Shown here: one piece after another, positions 1 to 6,251 of the stretch | How positions within the stretch are numbered: position 1 is the stretch's first letter | Layout: every line of letters begins with the position of its first letter | From: Bacillota bacterium | GTDB taxonomy: Bacteria; Bacillota_E; Symbiobacteriia; JAMDAP01 | Assembly (NCBI GenBank): GCA_023484675.1 | Contig: JAMDAP010000177.1 | Coordinates: 1 to 7,906, forward strand | Reading direction: 5' to 3' | Length of the DNA stretch: 7,906 bases | Notes under the pieces: model-generated | Database searches by the model: none | What the model was told of the DNA's origin: nothing | The model's input: only the letters and a program-made list of their open reading frames with translations | Made by a program: the position numbers and the translations under genes

Positions 1-365
1 GCACCGCCGGTGCCTCTGCCCAGATCATGGCCAAGGAAGGCGGGTTCGCCCTGCTGCGCCTCCCCTCCACCGAGCAGCGGCGCGTGCCCATTGGCTGCCG
101 CGCCACCATCGGCCAGGTGGGCAACGGCGGGCACGAGAACGTCACCATCGGCAAGGCCGGCCGCACTCGTTGGCTGGGCATCCGGCCGACGGTCCGCGGC
201 TCGGTTATGAACCCGGTGGACCACCCGCACGGTGGTGGCGAGGGCAAGGCCCCCATCGGTCGCAGCAGCCCCGTGACCCCCTGGGGCAAGCCCACCATGG
301 GGCATAAGACGCGCAAGCGGGAAAAGGCTTCTGACAAGTATATCGTCAAGCGCCGCTCCAAGTAG
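1..365 (+). CDS. rplB: 50S ribosomal protein L2, C-terminal part (5' truncated)
   Basis: L2 is a primary 23S rRNA-binding protein needed for subunit association and for the peptidyl-transferase centre. Only the last 120 codons are present; the reading frame begins at base 3 and the gene runs off the left edge. The fragment carries the family's most conserved region: GQVGN, then [38 protein letters not shown] (visible at about 180-263) and the basic end [18 protein letters not shown]. The His-rich [10 protein letters not shown] loop is the segment known to approach the peptidyl-transferase centre. The internal ATG at base 27 is not the start, because the reading before it (AGASAQI) already matches L2. 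It is followed after 48 nt by rpsS. There is nothing unusual in the visible part. Identification is essentially certain from the motif series. Confidence 0.97.
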   Translation, partial: TAGASAQIMAKEGGFALLRLPSTEQRRVPIGCRATIGQVGNGGHENVTIGKAGRTRWLGIRPTVRGSVMNPVDHPHGGGEGKAPIGRSSPVTPWGKPTMGHKTRKREKASDKYIVKRRSK

Positions 366-396
366 GCGCGCCCCCGCACGAATCCCTGCGGTCTGG

Positions 397-402
397 AAGG
401 AG
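397..402 (+). promoter_or_regulatory. Ribosome binding site that fixes the TTG start of rpsS
   Basis: AAGGAG lies 11 nt before TTG 414. A GTG at 402 is in frame and would give a longer S19, but it overlaps this SD and adds residues (MCEP) foreign to the family. The site therefore supports the TTG start. Confidence 0.75.
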
Positions 403-413
403 TGTGCGAACCG

Positions 414-698
414 TTGAGCCGTTCTCTGAAGAAGGGACCCTATATCGACGAAAGCCTTCTGAAGAAAGTCGTCGATCTGAACACCAGGAACGAAAAGAAG
501 GTCCTCAAGACCTGGGCGCGCGCGAGCACCATCAGCCCCGAGTTCGTCGGGCACACCGTCGCCGTGTATGATGGGCGTAAGCACGTACCTATCTACATCT
601 CGGAAGAGATGGTTGGCCACAAGCTGGGTGAGTTCGCCCCGACCCGCACCTTTAAGGGGCACAGCGGGCACACCGAGCGGTCAACCGCTCTGAAGTAG
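414..698 (+). CDS. rpsS: 30S ribosomal protein S19
   Basis: S19 sits in the head of the 30S subunit, bound to 16S rRNA with S13 near the A site and the inter-subunit bridge. The product is 94 residues, close to the usual 92-93. It begins [15 protein letters not shown], as S19 proteins do, and contains the signature [19 protein letters not shown] (about residues 44-62) and [18 protein letters not shown] (66-83). I chose TTG at 414 because the family starts with M-S-R-S-L-K-K-G-P and because the AAGGAG at 397-402 would be part of the coding sequence if the upstream GTG at 402 were used. It lies 48 nt after rplB and 11 nt before rplV. TTG is the only such start in the window. Identity is secure; the start is very likely. 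Confidence 0.96.
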   Translation: MSRSLKKGPYIDESLLKKVVDLNTRNEKKVLKTWARASTISPEFVGHTVAVYDGRKHVPIYISEEMVGHKLGEFAPTRTFKGHSGHTERSTALK

Positions 699-709
699 GG
701 GGAGGAAGC

Positions 710-1051
710 ATGGAAGCCAGAGCGTCAGCACGCCACGTGCGCATCGCCCCGCGAAAGGTCCGGATCGTCATCGATCAGATCAGGGGCAAGAGCATCAGCG
801 AGGCCCTCATCCTCCTCCAGTTCATCCCCAAGCGCGCCTCCAAGGTGATCGAGAAGGTGGTCAAGTCCGCCTCCGCCAACGCCGAGCACAACCTGGAGCT
901 TGATCGCGACGCGCTTTACGTGGCCGAGGCCTACGTGGACCAGGGGCCCACGCTCAAGCGGTTCCATCCGCGCCAGCGGGGCCAGGCCTTCCCCATCTTG
1001 AAGCGCACCAGCCACGTCACCGTCGTGGTGCGCGAAAAGGAGGACAAGTAA
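710..1051 (+). CDS. rplV: 50S ribosomal protein L22
   Basis: L22 binds all 23S rRNA domains and its extended beta-hairpin lines the nascent-peptide exit tunnel. The 113-residue product has the usual length. The N-terminal half shows [21 protein letters not shown] (7-27) and the helix SASANAEHN (53-61). The tunnel hairpin and C-terminal signature follow: [24 protein letters not shown] (79-102). The hairpin tip reads RQRGQAFPI where many bacteria have RA(K/R)GRA, a modest variation. The ATG start is preceded by GGAGG at 701-705. The stop codon shares one base with the start of rpsC (TAATG), so the two genes are probably translationally coupled. Confidence 0.97.
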   Translation: MEARASARHVRIAPRKVRIVIDQIRGKSISEALILLQFIPKRASKVIEKVVKSASANAEHNLELDRDALYVAEAYVDQGPTLKRFHPRQRGQAFPILKRTSHVTVVVREKEDK

Positions 1052-1923
1052 TGGGCCAGAAAGTCCACCCCAAGGGCCTGCGCATTGGCATCATCAAAGA
1101 CTGGGACGCGCACTGGTACGCCCGGAAGCAGGAATTCGTGGACCTTCTGCACGAGGACGTCAAGCTGCGGGCCCGGCTGAAGAAGAAGCTATACAACGCC
1201 GGCCTGTCTCGCGTTGAGCTGGAACGCGCCACCGGCCGCGTCCGGGTCACCCTGCACGTCGCCAAGCCAGGCATGGTCATCGGCAAGGGCGGCGCCGGGG
1301 TAGAGGATCTTAGAAAAGACGTTGAGGCCTTCACTGGCAAGCAGGCCGCGGTCAACATCGTGGAAGTCAAGATGCCGGAGCTTGACGCCACCCTGGTGGC
1401 GGAGAACATCGCTCAGCAACTGGAGCGGCGCATTTCCTTCCGCCGCGCCATGAAGCAGTCGGTGGGTCGGGCCATGCGCCTCGGGGCCCGCGGCATCCGC
1501 GTAGTGGTTGCGGGCCGCCTGGGCGGAGCCGAGATTGCCCGCCGCGAGCGTGACTGGGAGGGCACCGTACCGCTGCACACCCTGCGGGCCGACATCGATT
1601 ACGGCACCGCTGAAGCCAATACCACCTACGGCAAGATCGGCGTTAAGGTCTGGATTTATCGGGGCGAGGTCATCCCCGGCCAGATGCCTGAGCGCCGCGA
1701 GCGCCCCGATCGGGGCGACCGCCGCGGCGATCGCCGTGGCCCCGGCCCCCGGCAGGGAGGCCAGGGTGACCGCCGTAATCCGCGTCCCGGCGACCGCCGT
1801 CCGACCCCGCCGGGTCCCCTGGGCGCGCCGCGGCCGAACCGTCCGGTTCCCGCCACGGCCCCCACGGCTCCTGTTGCCCCACAGACTGAGGCGTCCGATG
1901 AGGGCGCCGCAAAGGAGGCGTAA
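1051..1923 (+). CDS. rpsC: 30S ribosomal protein S3 with long Arg/Pro-rich C-terminal tail
   Basis: S3 lies at the mRNA entry channel of the 30S head and contributes to mRNA unwinding. Residues 1-209 are a full S3: start [13 protein letters not shown], type-II KH domain with the loop GMVIGKGG (74-81), then the C-terminal domain with [23 protein letters not shown] (142-164), TLRADIDYG (178-186) and [15 protein letters not shown] (192-206). The family normally ends within about 10-25 residues of this point. Here a further 81 residues follow, rich in Arg, Pro, Gly and Asp, with four GDRR copies (222-225, 226-229, 239-242, 247-250), then a Pro/Ala/Thr-rich, finally acidic end. The tail looks disordered and, in its first half, strongly basic, so RNA contact at the entry site is plausible but inferred. 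Actinobacterial S3 proteins also carry basic tails. AAGGAGG at 1037-1043 precedes the ATG. Confidence 0.97.
   Translation: MGQKVHPKGLRIGIIKDWDAHWYARKQEFVDLLHEDVKLRARLKKKLYNAGLSRVELERATGRVRVTLHVAKPGMVIGKGGAGVEDLRKDVEAFTGKQAAVNIVEVKMPELDATLVAENIAQQLERRISFRRAMKQSVGRAMRLGARGIRVVVAGRLGGAEIARRERDWEGTVPLHTLRADIDYGTAEANTTYGKIGVKVWIYRGEVIPGQMPERRERPDRGDRRGDRRGPGPRQGGQGDRRNPRPGDRRPTPPGPLGAPRPNRPVPATAPTAPVAPQTEASDEGAAKEA
1702..1800 (+). repeat. GDRR-encoding repeat stretch with palindromes in rpsC tail
   Basis: Four in-frame copies of a Gly-Asp-Arg-Arg coding unit start at 1714, 1726, 1765 and 1789 and differ only at wobble positions. The stretch also holds two perfect GATC-centred palindromes, 16 bp at 1702-1717 and 12 bp at 1725-1736. 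The first could form a six-base-pair GC stem with a GATC loop in mRNA. They may simply follow from coding R-P-D-R-G and G-D-R-R with GC-rich codons. Confidence 0.7.
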
Positions 1924-1929
1924 GCACTC

Positions 1930-2364
1930 ATGTTGATGCCCAAGCGCGTCAAGCACCGTCGGGTTCAGAAGGGGCGCATGAGAGGCTTAGCCTACCGCGG
2001 CGGCGAGGTGACTTTTGGCGAGTACGGGCTGCAGTCGCTGGAACCGGCCTGGATCACCGATCGTCAGATTGAGGCTGCCCGTGTCGCCATGACCCGTTAT
2101 ATCAAGCGTGGCGGCAAGGTTTGGATCAAGATCTTTCCCGACAAGCCCATCACCAAGAAGCCTGCTGAGACCCGCATGGGTTCCGGCAAGGGCGCCCCCG
2201 AGTACTGGGTGGCTGTGGTGCGGCCGGGCCGGGTGCTGTTTGAGATCTCCGGCGTTCCTGAGGATGTGGCTCGGGAGGCCATGCGGCTGGCGGCGCACAA
2301 GCTGTCCGTCAAGACCAAGTTTGTAAGCCGCGAGGAAATGGGTGGTGAAGCGCATGAAAGCTAA
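1930..2364 (+). CDS. rplP: 50S ribosomal protein L16
   Basis: L16 binds 23S rRNA near the A-site tRNA elbow and helps organise the peptidyl-transferase region. The 144-residue product opens [17 protein letters not shown], the standard L16 start, and contains [14 protein letters not shown] (30-43), the basic [18 protein letters not shown] (56-73) and the most conserved block [20 protein letters not shown] (78-97). AAAGGAGG at 1911-1918, inside the end of rpsC, lies 11 nt before the ATG; the second ATG at 1936 would be too far away. The Arg in TRMG corresponds to the residue hydroxylated in some bacteria. The 3' end overlaps rpmC by 11 nt in another frame. Confidence 0.97.
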   Translation: MLMPKRVKHRRVQKGRMRGLAYRGGEVTFGEYGLQSLEPAWITDRQIEAARVAMTRYIKRGGKVWIKIFPDKPITKKPAETRMGSGKGAPEYWVAVVRPGRVLFEISGVPEDVAREAMRLAAHKLSVKTKFVSREEMGGEAHES

Positions 2365-2551
2365 GGAAGCGCACGATCTTTCCGTCGATGAGCTCACCTC
2401 CAAGCTGGACTCGCTCAAGGACGAACTCTTCAAGCTCCGCTTCCAGCACGCCACCGGTCAGCTGGAGAACCCGGCGCGCATTCGCGACGTTCGGCGCTCC
2501 ATCGCCCGGGTGCAGACCGTTCTGCATGAGCGGCAGCTCAAGCAGGCCTAG
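2354..2551 (+). CDS. rpmC: 50S ribosomal protein L29
   Basis: L29 is a small helical-hairpin protein beside the exit tunnel mouth, next to L23, where the signal recognition particle and trigger factor dock. The 65-residue product matches the family length and reads like Firmicute L29: [50 protein letters not shown] (21-56), with two long amphipathic helices. ATG 2354 was chosen because L29 typically starts M-K-A-x-E. In-frame GTG codons at 2342 and 2345 are possible starts, the first with GAGGA at 2332-2336 close ahead of it, and would add up to four residues. The start lies inside rplP (11-nt overlap), so coupling is likely. Confidence 0.94.
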   Translation: MKAKEAHDLSVDELTSKLDSLKDELFKLRFQHATGQLENPARIRDVRRSIARVQTVLHERQLKQA

Positions 2552-2572
2552 GGAAGGAGGCACACCAGGATA

Positions 2573-2827
2573 ATGGAACGCAACCTCCGCAAGACCCGCG
2601 TTGGCACCGTGGTCAGCGACAAGATGGAGAAGACGGTAATCGTGGCCGTCGAGACCCTCGTTGAGCATCCCCTGTACGGCAAGCGCCAGAAGCGCACTGA
2701 GCGGTACAAGGCCCATGACGAGGACGGCGCCGCCCACGAGGGAGACCGCGTCCGGATCATGGAAACCCGGCCGTTGTCCAGAGACAAGCGCTGGCGCGTG
2801 ATTGAAGTTATCGATAAGGCCAAGTAG
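2573..2827 (+). CDS. rpsQ: 30S ribosomal protein S17
   Basis: S17 is a primary 16S rRNA-binding protein of the 30S body with an OB fold and is needed early in assembly. The 84-residue product has the usual length. It contains the opening [23 protein letters not shown] (6-28), [19 protein letters not shown] (32-50) and the signature [20 protein letters not shown] (58-76). A strong GGAAGGAGG (2552-2560) directly follows the rpmC stop; its distance to the ATG is about 12 nt, a little long. It sits 21 nt after rpmC and 17 nt before rplN, the normal order of the L16-L29-S17-L14 block. Confidence 0.97.
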   Translation: MERNLRKTRVGTVVSDKMEKTVIVAVETLVEHPLYGKRQKRTERYKAHDEDGAAHEGDRVRIMETRPLSRDKRWRVIEVIDKAK

Positions 2828-2844
2828 CAGGGAGGGAAGTCGCC

Positions 2845-3213
2845 ATGATCCAGGCTCAAACTCGCCTGGCGGTCGCCGACAACACCGGCGCCAAAGAACT
2901 GATGTGCATCCAGGTCATGGGTGGGAGCTTCCGCCGCTACGGCAACATCGGTGACATCATTACCGCTTCGGTGAAGGAAGCCAACCCCGGCGGTATCGTC
3001 AAGAAGGGCGATGTGGTGAAGGCTGTCATCGTGCGCACCAAGAAGGGGCTGCGCCGCGAGGACGGTTCCTACATCAAGTTTGATGAGAACGCGGCCGTGA
3101 TCTTGAAGGATGAGAAGGAGCCCAAGGGCACCCGCATCTTCGGACCCGTGGCCCGCGAACTCCGTGAGAAGGAATTTATGAAGATCATCTCCTTAGCGCC
3201 CGAGGTGCTCTAA
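2845..3213 (+). CDS. rplN: 50S ribosomal protein L14
   Basis: L14 is a beta-barrel protein on the subunit interface that forms bridge B8 with the 30S subunit and is the docking site of the silencing factor RsfS. The 122-residue length is standard. Visible motifs are the start [24 protein letters not shown] (1-24), [14 protein letters not shown] (33-46), [34 protein letters not shown] (53-86) and the signature [14 protein letters not shown] (95-108). GGAGGG (2831-2836) lies 8 nt ahead of the ATG. In many bacteria the spc operon proper begins at this gene, but no promoter can be recognised in the 17-nt gap before it. Confidence 0.97.
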   Translation: MIQAQTRLAVADNTGAKELMCIQVMGGSFRRYGNIGDIITASVKEANPGGIVKKGDVVKAVIVRTKKGLRREDGSYIKFDENAAVILKDEKEPKGTRIFGPVARELREKEFMKIISLAPEVL

Positions 3214-3233
3214 GGGCAGAAAGGAGGTCCGCT

Positions 3234-3560
3234 GTGAGCCAGCCCAAGCTGCATGTGAAGAAGGGCGACATCGTGGTGGTGCTCGCCGGTAAGGATAAGG
3301 GCAAGCGCGGCAAGATCCTGCGGGTGGTTCCAGACAAGAACCGGGTCATGGTTGAGGGCGTGAACATGGTCAAGAAACACCAGAAGCCCAACCAGAAGAC
3401 CATGCAGGGCGGAATCATCGAGCAGGAAGCCCTTATTCACGCCTCCAACGTGATGCTCGTCTGCCCGCGCTGCAACACCCCCAGCCGCACCGGGCACGTG
3501 ATTTTGGAGAACGGCCAATCCGTCCGCAAGTGCATCCACTGCGGCGAGACGCTCGGTTAA
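3234..3560 (+). CDS. rplX: 50S ribosomal protein L24 with C4 zinc motif
   Basis: L24 is an early assembly protein that binds 23S rRNA domain I and lies near the tunnel exit. The 108-residue product has the KOW motif close to the start, [23 protein letters not shown] (9-31), and [13 protein letters not shown] (42-54). Its C-terminal part has paired cysteines, CPRC at 77-80 and CIHC at 100-103, a zinc-ribbon arrangement seen in many Clostridia and deep Firmicutes but lost in other lineages. That zinc is actually bound is inferred. The GTG start follows AAAGGAGGT (3220-3228) at 5 nt. It is the first of a run of genes using GTG. Confidence 0.97.
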   Translation: MSQPKLHVKKGDIVVVLAGKDKGKRGKILRVVPDKNRVMVEGVNMVKKHQKPNQKTMQGGIIEQEALIHASNVMLVCPRCNTPSRTGHVILENGQSVRKCIHCGETLG

Positions 3561-3568
3561 AGGAGGTG
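3558..3568 (+). promoter_or_regulatory. rplX stop codon fused to rplE ribosome binding site
   Basis: The TAA of rplX runs directly into the SD sequence (TAAAGGAGGTG), 5 nt ahead of the rplE GTG. A terminating ribosome would uncover or occupy the site, which suggests coupled translation of L24 and L5. Confidence 0.8.
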
Positions 3569-3573
3569 CGATC

Positions 3574-4116
3574 GTGGCGCGAGCCAAGGAACGGTTTGCA
3601 AACGAAGTCGCTCCTGCTATGCAGAAGCGCTTTGGCTACAAGAACGTGATGCAGATTCCCAGACTGGAGAAGATCGTCGTCAACATGGGTGTTGGCGACA
3701 ACATTCAGAATGCCAAGGCGATGGATGCGGCGGTGGCTGACCTGACGACCATCACCGGACAGAAGCCGGTGGTGACCAAGGCCAAGAAATCCATCGCCAA
3801 CTTCAAGGTCCGTGCGGGCATGAGCATCGGCACGAAGGTCACGCTGCGCGGCGAGCGCATGTATGACTTCTTTGACCGGCTGGTGAACGTGGCGCTCCCC
3901 CGGGTGCGCGACTTTCGCGGCATCTCGCCCAAGTCCTTCGACGGCCGCGGCAACTATGCCCTGGGCCTCAAGGAGCAGCTGATTTTCCCCGAAATCGACT
4001 ACGACAAGGTCGAAAAGGTCCGTGGCATGGACGTGATCATCGTCACCTCCGCCAAGACCGACGAAGAAGCCAAGGAACTGCTCAAGCTGATGGGCATGCC
4101 CTTCAAGGAAGCTTAA
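3574..4116 (+). CDS. rplE: 50S ribosomal protein L5
   Basis: L5 binds 5S rRNA with L18 in the central protuberance and contacts P-site tRNA through a flexible loop. The 180-residue product matches the family length of 179-180. It has the N-terminal helix [27 protein letters not shown] (16-42), then [24 protein letters not shown] (60-83), [20 protein letters not shown] (86-105), and the signature [29 protein letters not shown] (107-135) followed by FPEIDYDKV. The GTG start is set by AAAGGAGGTG at 3559-3568. It is followed after 13 nt by the S14 gene. In E. coli the S8 protein represses this operon at the start of rplE; I could not see such an S8 target here. Confidence 0.97.
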   Translation: MARAKERFANEVAPAMQKRFGYKNVMQIPRLEKIVVNMGVGDNIQNAKAMDAAVADLTTITGQKPVVTKAKKSIANFKVRAGMSIGTKVTLRGERMYDFFDRLVNVALPRVRDFRGISPKSFDGRGNYALGLKEQLIFPEIDYDKVEKVRGMDVIIVTSAKTDEEAKELLKLMGMPFKEA

Positions 4117-4122
4117 AGGAGG
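4114..4122 (+). promoter_or_regulatory. rplE stop codon fused to rpsN ribosome binding site
   Basis: TAAAGGAGG joins the rplE stop and the SD for the S14 gene, 7 nt before its GTG start. This is the second use of the same stop/SD fusion in the cluster. Confidence 0.8.
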
Positions 4123-4129
4123 ACGCGAC

Positions 4130-4315
4130 GTGGCGAAAACGGCGCTTATCAACAAGGCCAATGCCGCCCCGAAATTTTCGGTTCGCCGGTACCACCGTTG
4201 CAAGATCTGCGGGCGTCCCCACGCCTACATGCGCAAGTTCGGCATGTGCCGCATCTGCTTCCGGGAGCGGGCCCATCTGGGCGAAATTCCGGGGGTTACG
4301 AAGGCCAGCTGGTAA
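4130..4315 (+). CDS. rpsZ: 30S ribosomal protein S14, short zinc-binding type
   Basis: S14 is a late-assembling protein of the 30S head near S10 and S19. At 61 residues this is the short, C+ type (also written rpsN type Z). It starts [24 protein letters not shown] and carries four cysteines as CKIC (24-27) and CRIC (40-43), spaced as in the zinc-ribbon S14 of Firmicutes and Thermus. The core [25 protein letters not shown] ends the protein, as in relatives. The longer, zinc-free S14 used by many proteobacteria is about 100 residues. Its position between rplE and rpsH is the standard one. Start GTG is supported by the SD at 4115-4122. Confidence 0.97.
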   Translation: MAKTALINKANAAPKFSVRRYHRCKICGRPHAYMRKFGMCRICFRERAHLGEIPGVTKASW

Positions 4316-4345
4316 ACGGCGTTCCTTTGGGAAGGAGGTAGCCGA

Positions 4346-4744
4346 GTGATTGTATCCGATTCGATCGCCGATCTTCTCACCCGGATTCGCAATGCCCATG
4401 CGGCCAATCACGACCGTGTGGAGATTCCCGGGTCTAAGATGAAGAAGGCCATCGTGCAGATTTTGAAGGATGAGGGGTACGTCCGGGATTACGAATGGGT
4501 GGACAACAGCCATCAGGGTGTCATCCGGGTGTATCTGAAGTACGGACCAGGCAAGAGCAAGGTCATTACCGGCCTCAAGCGCATCAGCAAACCAGGCCTC
4601 CGCGTCTACGCCAGGAAAGACGAGATTCCGAAGGTGCTGGGCGGTTTGGGGGTTGCCGTGCTGTCTACCAGCAAGGGCATCCTCACCGACAAGCAGGCGC
4701 GGGCCGAAGGTCTCGGTGGCGAGGTTCTCTGCTACGTTTGGTAG
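4346..4744 (+). CDS. rpsH: 30S ribosomal protein S8
   Basis: S8 is a primary 16S rRNA-binding protein of the central domain; in E. coli it also represses the spc operon. The 132-residue product has the expected length. It begins with the N-terminal signature [42 protein letters not shown] (5-46) and ends with the RNA-binding block [21 protein letters not shown] (99-119) and GGEVLCYVW, the usual C-terminus. AAGGAGGT (4332-4339) lies 6 nt before the GTG. The gaps are 30 nt upstream and 36 nt to the rplF start downstream, neither with a convincing hairpin. No unusual features were seen. Confidence 0.97.
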   Translation: MIVSDSIADLLTRIRNAHAANHDRVEIPGSKMKKAIVQILKDEGYVRDYEWVDNSHQGVIRVYLKYGPGKSKVITGLKRISKPGLRVYARKDEIPKVLGGLGVAVLSTSKGILTDKQARAEGLGGEVLCYVW

Positions 4745-4780
4745 ACGGCCTGCCAGGTGCAACGTGAGGGAGGTGTCCAT

Positions 4781-5320
4781 GTGTCGCGAGTAGGTAAGCA
4801 GCCCATCGCGCTTCCGGCAGGCGTCGAGGTCAAGCTCAATGGGAACCGCGTTTCCGTCACGGGCCCCAAAGGCGAGCTTAGCCGGGAAATCAGCAGCGAT
4901 ATGATCGTCAAGATTGAAGACAACACGGTTACGGTCAGCCGTCCCAGTGAGGAACGGCAGCACCGGGCCTTGCACGGCCTCACCCGCACCCTCATCGCCA
5001 ATATGGTGGAGGGCGTGACGAAGGGCTACCAGAAGAACCTGGAGCTGGTGGGAACGGGCTACCGGGCTGCCAAGTCGGGCAGGAAGCTGGTGCTCACCGT
5101 CGGCTTCTCCCATCCGGTGGAAATTGATCCACCGGCCGGCATCGACATCGAGGTGCCCAATCCGGCAGCCGTTGTGGTCAAGGGCATTGACAAGGAAGCG
5201 GTTGGCGCTTTGACGGCCAACATCCGGGACGTGCGGCCGCCGGAGCCGTACCTTGGCAAGGGCATCCGTTACGCCGGCGAGCGGGTCCGCCGCAAGGTCG
5301 GCAAGACCGGCAAGAAGTAG
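4781..5320 (+). CDS. rplF: 50S ribosomal protein L6
   Basis: L6 binds 23S rRNA helix 97 near the GTPase-associated region and is needed late in 50S assembly. The product is 179 residues with two similar domains. It starts [17 protein letters not shown] and carries [12 protein letters not shown] (24-35), the inter-domain [22 protein letters not shown] (62-83), LVGTGYRAA (89-97) and the C-terminal signature [28 protein letters not shown] (152-179). A longer in-frame opening from GTG 4757 exists, but it would translate through the SD (GGAGGTG, 4769-4775), and family members start with M-S-R-(I/V)-G-K. GTG 4781 is therefore preferred. It is followed by 29 nt and then rplR. Confidence 0.97.
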   Translation: MSRVGKQPIALPAGVEVKLNGNRVSVTGPKGELSREISSDMIVKIEDNTVTVSRPSEERQHRALHGLTRTLIANMVEGVTKGYQKNLELVGTGYRAAKSGRKLVLTVGFSHPVEIDPPAGIDIEVPNPAAVVVKGIDKEAVGALTANIRDVRPPEPYLGKGIRYAGERVRRKVGKTGKK

Positions 5321-5349
5321 TCGCACCCAGGCGAAGGGAGTGAAATTCC

Positions 5350-5718
5350 GTGCTGACCAAGCAGGATAGGAACGAGGCCCGCCAGGTGCGCCACGATCGC
5401 GTGCGTCGGAAGGTCATCGGCACGACGGCTCGGCCTCGGCTGAACGTCTTCCGCAGCAACGGCCACATCTACGCCCAGATTATCGTAGATGAGACCGGCA
5501 ACACACTGGTTGCGGCCAGCTCTCTCGACCCTGAACTGAAGGCCCAGTTGAAGAGCGGCGGCAACGCCGAGGCGGCCAAGGCGGTGGGTACGGCCATCGC
5601 CAAGCGCGCCCTGGAGAAGGGCGTGGGGCAGGTCGTCTTCGACCGCGGCGGCTACCTCTACCATGGCCGCATCGCGGCCCTGGCCGAAGCCGCCCGTGAA
5701 GCTGGGCTGAAGTTTTAG
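5350..5718 (+). CDS. rplR: 50S ribosomal protein L18
   Basis: L18 carries 5S rRNA into the central protuberance together with L5. The 122-residue product has the usual basic N-terminal segment ([20 protein letters not shown]), then [35 protein letters not shown] (24-58), and the conserved C-terminal block [28 protein letters not shown] (95-122). AAGGGAG (5334-5340) lies 9 nt before the GTG start. The stop TAG is followed at once by the SD of rpsE, so L18 and S5 are probably translated in a coupled way. No irregularity was seen. Confidence 0.97.
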   Translation: MLTKQDRNEARQVRHDRVRRKVIGTTARPRLNVFRSNGHIYAQIIVDETGNTLVAASSLDPELKAQLKSGGNAEAAKAVGTAIAKRALEKGVGQVVFDRGGYLYHGRIAALAEAAREAGLKF

Positions 5719-5732
5719 GAAGGAGGGAGACC

Positions 5733-6239
5733 GTGGCGCGTTTTGACGCAAACAGGAATCAGGATGAGCTAAAGGAGAAGGTTGTCTCCATCAACCGCGT
5801 GGCCAAGACCGTAAAGGGCGGCCGCCGGATGAGCTTCTCCGCTTTGGTGGTAGTCGGGGACGGTGATGGCAAGGTCGGCGCCGGCAGCGGCAAGGCCACT
5901 GAGATTCCCGAGGCCATCCGCAAGGGGATCGAAGACGCCAAGAAGAACATGATCACCATACCCCGCGTTGGTACTACAATTCCCCACGTATCCCTCGGGC
6001 ACTTCGGCGCCGGACAGGTGCAGATCGGAAGAGCGTCGTAAGGCACCGGCGTGATCGCCGGCGGCGCGGTCCGCGCCGTCCTGGAGCTGGCCGGCATTCG
6101 GGACGTGCTGACCAAGTCCATCGGCAGCAACAACGCCAACAACCAGGTCCACGCCACCCTGGCGGGTCTCCAGCAGCTGAAGAGCGCTGAGGACGTCGCC
6201 CGCCTGCGGGGCAAGACCGTTGAACAGATTCAGGGTTAG
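5733..6239 (+). CDS. rpsE: 30S ribosomal protein S5, interrupted by an in-frame stop (probable assembly error)
   Basis: S5 acts at the mRNA entry channel and in decoding fidelity. The locus spans 168 sense-frame codons, the normal S5 length, but codon 103 is TAA (6039-6041). The N-terminal piece (5733-6041) has the S5 RNA-binding domain: [27 protein letters not shown] (17-43), [28 protein letters not shown] (46-73), GTTIPH...GHFGAGQV. The C-terminal piece, in the same frame, resumes [31 protein letters not shown] and ends [11 protein letters not shown]. Between them the expected L-L-(K/R)-P-A-S-E is replaced by Q-I-G-R-A-S-stop, encoded by an exact TruSeq adapter 18-mer. S5 is normally essential and all else is intact, so the break is almost certainly not genuine. 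An automatic caller would report two fragments, the second from GTG 6051. The SD AAGGAGGG is at 5720-5727. Confidence 0.95.
5909..5928 (+). repeat. Inverted-repeat arm in rpsE, matching the window end
   Basis: These 20 nt, coding E-A-I-R-K-G in S5 where the family is well conserved, are the exact reverse complement of 7887-7906. This copy fits its gene; the other copy does not. It is therefore the probable source of the chimeric end of the window. Confidence 0.9.
6022..6039 (+). other. Illumina TruSeq adapter sequence inside rpsE
   Basis: AGATCGGAAGAGCGTCGT is the first 18 nt of the TruSeq adapter read at the end of short inserts (the strand that continues GTAGGG). Genomic S5 coding resumes right after it. 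The 18-mer lies in the middle of a conserved S5 motif and its last base begins the premature TAA. I read it as adapter carried into the consensus, not as genomic DNA. Confidence 0.93.
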
Positions 6240-6246
6240 GGGGTGG
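6238..6246 (+). promoter_or_regulatory. Ribosome binding site deciding the rpmD start
   Basis: AGGGGGTGG overlaps the rpsE stop and lies 5 nt before GTG 6252. The in-frame GTG at 6243 falls inside this G-rich site, so 6252 is the better start for L30. Confidence 0.6.
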
Positions 6247-6251
6247 CTAGC

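Noticed and set aside
1..13. A short imperfect palindrome at the left edge (gcaccg-c-cggtgc)
   Set aside because: The reading is still compatible with L2 (TAGASAQ), the symmetry is short, and I found no long inverted match elsewhere in the window like the one at the right end.
366..413. Possible terminator or leader element between rplB and rpsS
   Set aside because: The 48-nt gap has no convincing stem followed by T residues and contains mainly the rpsS ribosome binding site.
1189..1956. Long antisense and alternate-frame open frames over rpsC
   Set aside because: They follow from the GC-rich S3 coding sequence and its Arg/Pro/Ala tail and show no family signature.
4103..5326. A 407-codon antisense open frame opposite rpsN, rpsH and rplF
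   Set aside because: It is a shadow of three conserved genes with no recognisable domain, caused by the same codon bias.
6039..6041. Stop-codon readthrough, recoding or a natural split of S5
   Set aside because: There is no recoding signal, and the stop is made by an exact commercial adapter sequence, which is a simpler explanation.
6051..6239. An independent small gene starting at GTG 6051
   Set aside because: Its translation is exactly the C-terminal domain of S5 in the same frame as the upstream part, and the GTG is an internal Val of the GTGVIAGG motif.
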